64,000 bases of DNA from Hanleya hanleyi (Eukaryota > Mollusca > Polyplacophora > Lepidopleurida > Hanleyidae). Both the position numbers and the translations under genes were made by a program. Under the pieces are notes generated by a model. The model did not search any database and had not been told where the DNA came from. It was given only the letters and a program-made list of their open reading frames with translations. Location of the stretch: positions 19,694 through 83,693 of the forward strand of contig JAVTVY010019631.1 in NCBI GenBank assembly GCA_036873755.1, in the 5' to 3' direction. Each line of letters starts with the position of its first letter. Position 1 is the first letter of the stretch. Positions 62,801 through 64,000 of the stretch are shown in pieces.

Positions 62801-64000
62801 GGCTGCATGTCACATATACGCTGGTATTCGGCAGCTCTCGAAGGTGCAAACTGCCCGCCCAGAGATAACACGTGCTCGCACTTTCCATGTGAGTGTAACA
62901 GATGATGAACCAATGATCGTGCTTGTTGTGTCTAAGTTTATTTCCGATTTCTGTTTGAGTTTTTATCGGACTGGGACGTACGCTCGTTGGAAATTAAAGT
63001 TTTACGGAAGGCGATTCTGTTTTTTTTTTATGATACCACTTTGTAGGATTTCGTTACAAATATGGGCGAGTGATAAATCGGTCGCCTGGAGGTCTTTGGG
63101 CGTGTGTGGGCGCGAGCTCGCCCTTCCTTGAAAAGAGTGAATGTGTGAGAAAAACCTCGATTGATTTTAACGTTTTCGCGCCTTTCTGACATCTTGTAAG
63201 CTATTTTTATCTCGTGAGCTTTCTGATCACGTGAATAAACACACGTCGCTATTGGTTTATAACCGGCATGGATCGATTTCTTGATGACTTGAGCCAAAAG
63301 CTCAACCCATTCTGCGCATGTGCCTGTCAACTGTGGCGAAAGAAACAACGGTTTTGTTGACAAAATCCGTGTTTGAAGGCAGATTCCATCTGTCATTAGG
63401 TGGTTGTCATTGTGCTGGAGATGCCAAATCATATTATTTATTCGATAAAATGCTTTTCGTGCCTGTGTCTCAATTTCCCACACCGTGTGCAGTGAAAGCT
63501 AGATCTCGAGCGACTGACGTCCAATTTTTTTCTCTTCCGTTTCGGTCTGTATTAGTGAATCGGGCTAAAGGAGTCCGTTCGACAACAACCAAACAAAAAA
63601 AAATTAGACTCCTTAGCCGATGTTTTAGGGCTAATTGCTTATGATGGTACAAATTTTAAAATTGAATTGAATCAGATGGAAGTGAGAAATGAATCTTAGC
63701 TACTTGAGCTATATGGCCAATTTGAGGTAGTTATTGTTTCTGATCTCCGAAAATAATTAAAATAATTGCTAGATGCATAAATGTAACTCCCTTTAAGTTT
63801 AACGAACACATTCGTGTTCCGAAACCAAGACAAGGGCAGATAATTTGTCAATTGTGTTGTTGTTGTTGTTAAGGATTTCAGAGTAAGTATCATTCAATTA
63901 CGGAAAATATCAATAAATCTGTTTTCAAATACCTTTTGTATTGTTGCCTGGTTTGGTGGAGGGCCTTTCCCTCTTTGATTCTGCGGCACAAAGGCTAAAG
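31928..64000 (-). CDS. SS18: SS18/CREST-family gene, seven coding exons seen, 5' end outside the window
   Basis: Coding exons are 64000-63933, 59313-59237, 57630-57549, 57096-56973, 36582-36400, 35372-35115 and 32859-31928. All introns are GT-AG, with phases 0, 2, 0, 1, 1, 1. Together they give 573 residues without a stop. Residues about 8-75 form the SNH domain (QRGKG, LLDENSQLIQAIMDYQNKGK, QQMLHRNLVYLATIADSNQN). In known SS18 proteins this domain binds the BRG1/BRM ATPase of the BAF chromatin-remodelling complex. The rest is Met/Gln/Pro/Gly-rich, as in the family's low-complexity activation region. The C-terminal exon has only seven tyrosines, fewer than the vertebrate QPGY domain. It acts in the nucleus as a co-activator. 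Whether it matches SS18 or the SS18L1 paralogue cannot be decided; invertebrates generally have one. Confidence 0.92.
33126..35112. repeat. Nearly exact 1-kb tandem duplication in SS18 intron 6
   Basis: Unit A is 33126-34109 and unit B 34109-35112. Both start agtttagagatgattacctc and end ctatggggacaa. They differ by a 20-bp gap (cgtgtgaaacacgggagaaa is only in B) and very few substitutions that I could find. Each unit opens with the left end of repeat Y and includes the block also found at 30541-30870. Unit B ends 1 bp before the exon 6 donor GT. Confidence 0.9.
35115..35372 (-). CDS. SS18: SS18-like exon 6, Met/Gln-rich
   Basis: Acceptor cttgttacag. Contains QPYGMQPQQQSGYQPNQQ, a repeated PMMSQQQ motif and SSRQMMPPNSYRRSPQ. 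Donor caag|gtttgt. 258 bp, phase 1 to 1. The intronic sequence starting 1 bp past the donor GT (35112 and lower) is duplicated at 34109 and lower. Confidence 0.9.
35471..35535 (+). repeat. Copy of the ttaacgtcgctttc short repeat
   Basis: gtgagtgagtgaatagaatt followed by taacgtcgctttcaacaata and atcgcgacg. Same family as 29386-29610. Confidence 0.7.
36400..36582 (-). CDS. SS18: SS18-like exon 5, Ser/Thr/Gln/Pro-rich
   Basis: Acceptor tttctacctaag|gt is the only one that keeps phase 1 with exon 4 and the open frame. Contains MPMQTSTTMGPNST and GQQQSGQGMMSQ. Donor caag|gtcacc. 183 bp, phase 1 to 1, so it could be skipped without changing frame. It follows a 20.4-kb intron. Confidence 0.85.
36583..37183. 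other. Intron 4, 3' part, no feature seen
   Basis: Between exon 5 and repeat Y copy 2. AT-rich, no coding or repeat match in the window. Confidence 0.5.
38549..39797. mobile_element. 1,249-bp foldback element
   Basis: The ends TAGTCCGTGAGCTACTAGGG are exact inverted copies, and the inversion continues to the centre (arms of about 600 bp). AAA lies on both sides (38546-38548 and 39798-39800), and copy 1 of Y reads acagagttac at the empty site near 21121. This suggests a 3-bp target duplication. The arms carry tgacgtca near 38875, 39050, 39280 and 39477. No transposase. Superfamily unknown. Confidence 0.85.
40124..40973. mobile_element. 850-bp TTAA-flanked element (piggyBac-type target site) carrying a foreign exon
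   Basis: The terminal repeats AGGTGAAATGCAAAGGT and AGGCTAAATGCAAAGGT are inverted, and TTAA lies on each side (40120-40123, 40974-40977). The same place in repeat Y copy 1 has one TTAA (21433-21436), which fixes the boundaries exactly. TTAA duplication is the hallmark of piggyBac-type transposition. There is no transposase. The terminal bases differ from the usual CCC start, so this may be a separate TTAA family. Confidence 0.9.
40358..40584 (+). CDS. Captured first exon with splice donor inside the TTAA element
   Basis: The start ATG at 40358 has a good context (caaaaaatggcg). An in-frame ATG at 40340 is weaker. The 75 codons open MAANMNVDSDSDTEEF, then an acidic Ser/Glu stretch, LPYRHEP, and end RIGNTDW. 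The last codon is split by a donor (attg|gtaaat). The final motif resembles the start of the P2X7 intracellular-type domain, a gene family with many invertebrate copies. Upstream are a tgacgtca box (about 40328) and a short leader. The following exons are not in the element, so no complete protein is made unless it splices into other exons. Confidence 0.55.
43508..44823. other. Intron 4, no gene; one hairpin
   Basis: A perfect inverted repeat of about 18 bp (aaggaccccttggacca at about 43936 and its reverse complement at about 44013) is the only structure apart from the tRNA-like stretch at 44117-44205. Confidence 0.5.
44117..44205 (+). repeat. tRNA-like stretch, possible SINE head
   Basis: tggtgtagtggatacgc resembles an RNA polymerase III A box, and gagttcgaatcccagg, 55 bp further on, a B box. 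The T-arm and acceptor stems do not pair properly, so it is not a working tRNA. A short tRNA-derived repeat or a decayed pseudogene fits. Confidence 0.35.
44824..46062 (+). repeat. Repeat P, copy 1, truncated
   Basis: Starts gagcccaaggggcttcaata, then tacgcccgtatatctg. From about 45630 it passes into a series of roughly 105-bp units with cagtgaccttgacctttgac. It ends where copy 2 begins, inside a unit (ttgaatccactcacaa). Confidence 0.8.
46063..49566 (+). repeat. Repeat P, copy 2, full length with a hAT-like insertion
   Basis: Begins like copy 1, is interrupted by 46644-48375, and continues through the tgaccttgacc units. It ends in gacggacagacgg, aaccgccatcc and ttttgggcgggcgtataaaa. The start and end share the word tacgcccg in opposite orientation, but no long inverted repeat is seen. 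Mechanism unknown. Confidence 0.8.
46644..48375. mobile_element. hAT-like element, about 1.73 kb, non-coding
   Basis: The left end CAGGGGCGTCGTTAGG and right end (reverse complement CATGGGCATCGCTAGG) match at 13 of 16. The flanks are tgggggac and tggggact, compared with the unbroken copy ttttggggactgcg near 45400, consistent with a 7-8-bp target duplication as in hAT. The interior has an A-rich tract (46690-46800), poly(A) after ggtcggtcggtcgg (47080-47111) and several copies of an aaacgcttagaacgc...ctggaccc block (about 47570, 47900, 48235). No transposase. Confidence 0.65.
49567..50100 (+). repeat. Repeat P, tail-only copy 3
   Basis: Repeats the last 530 bp of copy 2 (aaaattagaaatttttaacg through tttgggcgggcatataaaa) directly after it. 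This looks like a local tandem duplication of the tail. Confidence 0.8.
50482..53406 (+). repeat. Repeat P, copy 4, with a TIR element near its end
   Basis: Starts gagcccaaggggcttcaata and ends ttttggcgggcgtataaaa. It holds the longest series of tgaccttTGACCT units (51255-52420). The end is split by the element at 52564-53360. Confidence 0.85.
52564..53360. mobile_element. 797-bp TIR element inside repeat P
   Basis: The ends CCACCCTACTGAATC are perfectly inverted, and the match continues with two mismatches for about 37 bp. The flanks read ggaaa on the left and aaacc on the right; the unbroken copy reads ggaaaccgcc (about 50052). This gives a 3-bp (AAA) or 5-bp (GAAAC) target duplication. 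The interior repeats acagtccattgta in both orientations. No coding sequence. Confidence 0.8.
53407..54135. other. Intron 4, no feature seen
   Basis: Unique-looking sequence between repeat P and the first minisatellite. Only short open frames are present. Confidence 0.5.
54136..54243. repeat. Minisatellite, four exact 27-bp units
   Basis: Unit ccacagccccactaaaggtg plus tgaaggt, four copies without visible change. Open in several frames, but it lies inside an intron. Confidence 0.95.
54799..54883. repeat. Minisatellite, three 27-bp units
   Basis: Unit catgccccccaccaatacaa plus ggggggt, three copies. Each unit pairs gccccccacc with gggggg, so it can form small hairpins. Confidence 0.95.
54884..55845. 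other. Intron 4, no feature seen
   Basis: AT-rich, no repeat or coding match. Confidence 0.5.
55846..56660 (+). repeat. Repeat P, old diverged copy
   Basis: Starts gagcccatagggcttaaata and holds scattered cagtgaccttgacctttgc and gatggacagaac words in the order seen in the younger copies. It is clearly more diverged. Confidence 0.6.
56788..56842. repeat. Short tandem repeat, 11-bp units
   Basis: Five units alternating aatgatgttac and aatcatgttac, 130 bp from exon 4 on its intron side. Confidence 0.9.
56973..57096 (-). CDS. SS18: SS18-like exon 4, Pro/Gln/Gly-rich
   Basis: Acceptor ctttatttcag, then APGQPNPQSGQPPPGGQSMQ and a Met-rich stretch ending NQMNPG. Donor cctg|gtatgt, phase 0 to 1. 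It joins directly after QALLP, matching the QSLLPAP of vertebrate SS18. Confidence 0.9.
57549..57630 (-). CDS. SS18: SS18-like exon 3, SNH domain
   Basis: I chose the acceptor gctgttgttag|att because it restores the codon split by exon 2 and gives FQQMLHRNLVYLATIADSNQ. The AG six bases further in would drop conserved residues. Donor cct|gtgagt, phase 2 to 0. Confidence 0.95.
57631..59236. other. SS18 intron 2, no gene; one hairpin
   Basis: An inverted repeat (agaaataatgttttcat near 57858 and atgaaaacattatttct near 57942) is the only clear structure. Short open frames elsewhere, including one at 58661-58909, show no domain. Confidence 0.5.
59237..59313 (-). CDS. SS18: SS18-like exon 2, SNH domain
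   Basis: Acceptor ttaatttccag, then LLDENSQLIQAIMDYQNKGK and GAECV, donor ca|gtaagt. 77 bp, phase 0 to 2. Confidence 0.95.
59874..60034. repeat. Small TIR repeat, about 160 bp
   Basis: The ends CAGGCCTTGAATTT are inverted exactly. The interior repeats aggcctt and gccct words. The form is that of a short hAT-like MITE, but no target duplication is visible. Confidence 0.45.
60881..61310. repeat. Foldback element, about 430 bp
   Basis: The left arm (aagcctctttttacataatg, then gtgcg, cttcacctaaaat, aaaggtgtttccccc, atggtagtatcaaa) is mirrored by the right arm (tttgatactacagc, gggaaacacctttggggg, attttaggtgaag, cgcaccattatttcaaaaga). Arms are about 200 bp with many differences, so the copy is old. 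Confidence 0.65.
61292..61490. repeat. Tandem pair of about 112-bp units
   Basis: atttcaaaagaggctctgcc to tttattttcaccaccctcgg appears twice with few differences, beside the right end of the foldback element. Confidence 0.85.
61790..62750 (-). pseudogene. Zinc-finger-like ORF split by a 505-bp insertion
   Basis: The start is ATG 62750-62748. The first part (62750-62388) has a Trp, a Cys-x2-Cys pair (WCKLCARY), and GTNSVTKSNIFRHLEGK, in the style of BED/TTF-type fingers of hAT-related proteins. Then comes a 17-bp direct repeat (atgagcaaattaagggc, 61866-61882 and 62388-62404). With one copy and the sequence between taken out, the frame stays open for about 48 more codons, to near 61720. A possible donor (gctcag|gtcggt) lies near 61790. 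It sits on the same strand as SS18, within intron 1. No transposase core is seen. Confidence 0.4.
61883..62387. mobile_element. 505-bp insertion flanked by 17-bp direct repeats
   Basis: The direct repeat atgagcaaattaagggc on both sides is as long as target duplications made by LINE-type integration. The left 110 bp hold gggagagc/gctctccc-like inverted words, and the rest is strongly AT-rich. It could be a SINE-like element, but no polymerase III boxes were recognised. Confidence 0.5.
62751..63932. other. SS18 intron 1, 5' part, no feature seen
   Basis: Open frames on both strands (for example 63028-63483) have no domain or splice partner. A cacgtg E-box-like word is present near 63228. Nothing else is supportable. 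Confidence 0.45.
63933..64000 (-). CDS. SS18: SS18-like exon 1 (partial), start of the SNH domain
   Basis: Reads LAFVPQNQRGKG then PPPNQATIQK and ends at a donor (AAG|gtattt). The start Met should lie only a few codons beyond the window edge, judging by the vertebrate N-terminus. Intron 1 (4.6 kb) is phase 0. Confidence 0.9.

Noticed and set aside
63028..63483. 151-codon minus-strand open frame in SS18 intron 1
   Set aside because: No recognisable domain, no splice signals in keeping, and an equally long frame on the other strand.

Overview
The window is eukaryotic nuclear DNA from an invertebrate, most likely a mollusc. It has spliced exons with GT/AG introns, long AT-rich introns, and several DIRS, LTR, TIR and foldback elements. 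It also carries short repeats typical of molluscan genomes: a gtgagtgagtga tract followed by a ttaacgtcgcttt core, arrays of tgaccttgacctttgacc, and gacggacggac runs. I see no rRNA gene, no convincing tRNA gene and no CRISPR array.

Right half (about 31.9 kb to the end, minus strand): one host gene, an orthologue of SS18/CREST (SS18 family, a BAF/SWI-SNF subunit). Seven coding exons can be joined with matching phases. The first is cut by the window edge at 64000 and the stop is at 31928-31930. The SNH domain is spread over exons 1-3 and is very similar to the vertebrate domain. Exons 4-7 encode a Met/Gln/Pro/Gly-rich tail ending in a tandem-repeat block. The introns are full of mobile DNA. Intron 4 (20.4 kb) holds a 4.2-kb repeat (Y), a foldback element, a TTAA-flanked element carrying a foreign first exon, several copies of a repeat dense in tgaccttTGACCT motifs (P), a hAT-like element and two 27-bp minisatellites. 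Intron 6 holds a nearly exact 1-kb tandem duplication that stops 1 bp from the exon 6 splice donor. Intron 1 holds a zinc-finger-like ORF broken by an insertion flanked by a 17-bp direct repeat.

Left half (1-26 kb): a nest of transposons. A decayed Ty3/gypsy-type element (LTR-like region, gag, protease, start of integrase, 4.4-7.86 kb, plus strand) stops where the left end of a large DIRS-like element begins. The DIRS-like element is on the minus strand and lies between a 23-bp inverted repeat at 7864-7886 and 25722-25744. Its parts are in the correct order from right to left: zinc-ribbon gag, reverse transcriptase, RNase H, tyrosine recombinase. It is split by at least three later insertions: repeats Z and Y (about 19.8-24.3 kb), a 169-bp satellite array (17.3-19.3 kb), and a 5.2-kb element with 1.7-kb inverted arms (10.0-15.2 kb). 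Each arm of that last element carries a decayed ORF with one C2H2 zinc finger and an acidic Ser/Thr region. That element has itself taken three insertions in one arm, and the other arm preserves the empty site for at least one of them.

26-31 kb: a reverse-transcriptase fragment with a YIDD box, an unrecognised degenerate Ser/Arg-rich region, degenerate repeats and short dispersed repeats. The only gene I would call functional is the SS18-like gene. Its neighbourhood is best read as a layered record of transposition, with several insertions dated by paired empty and filled sites.
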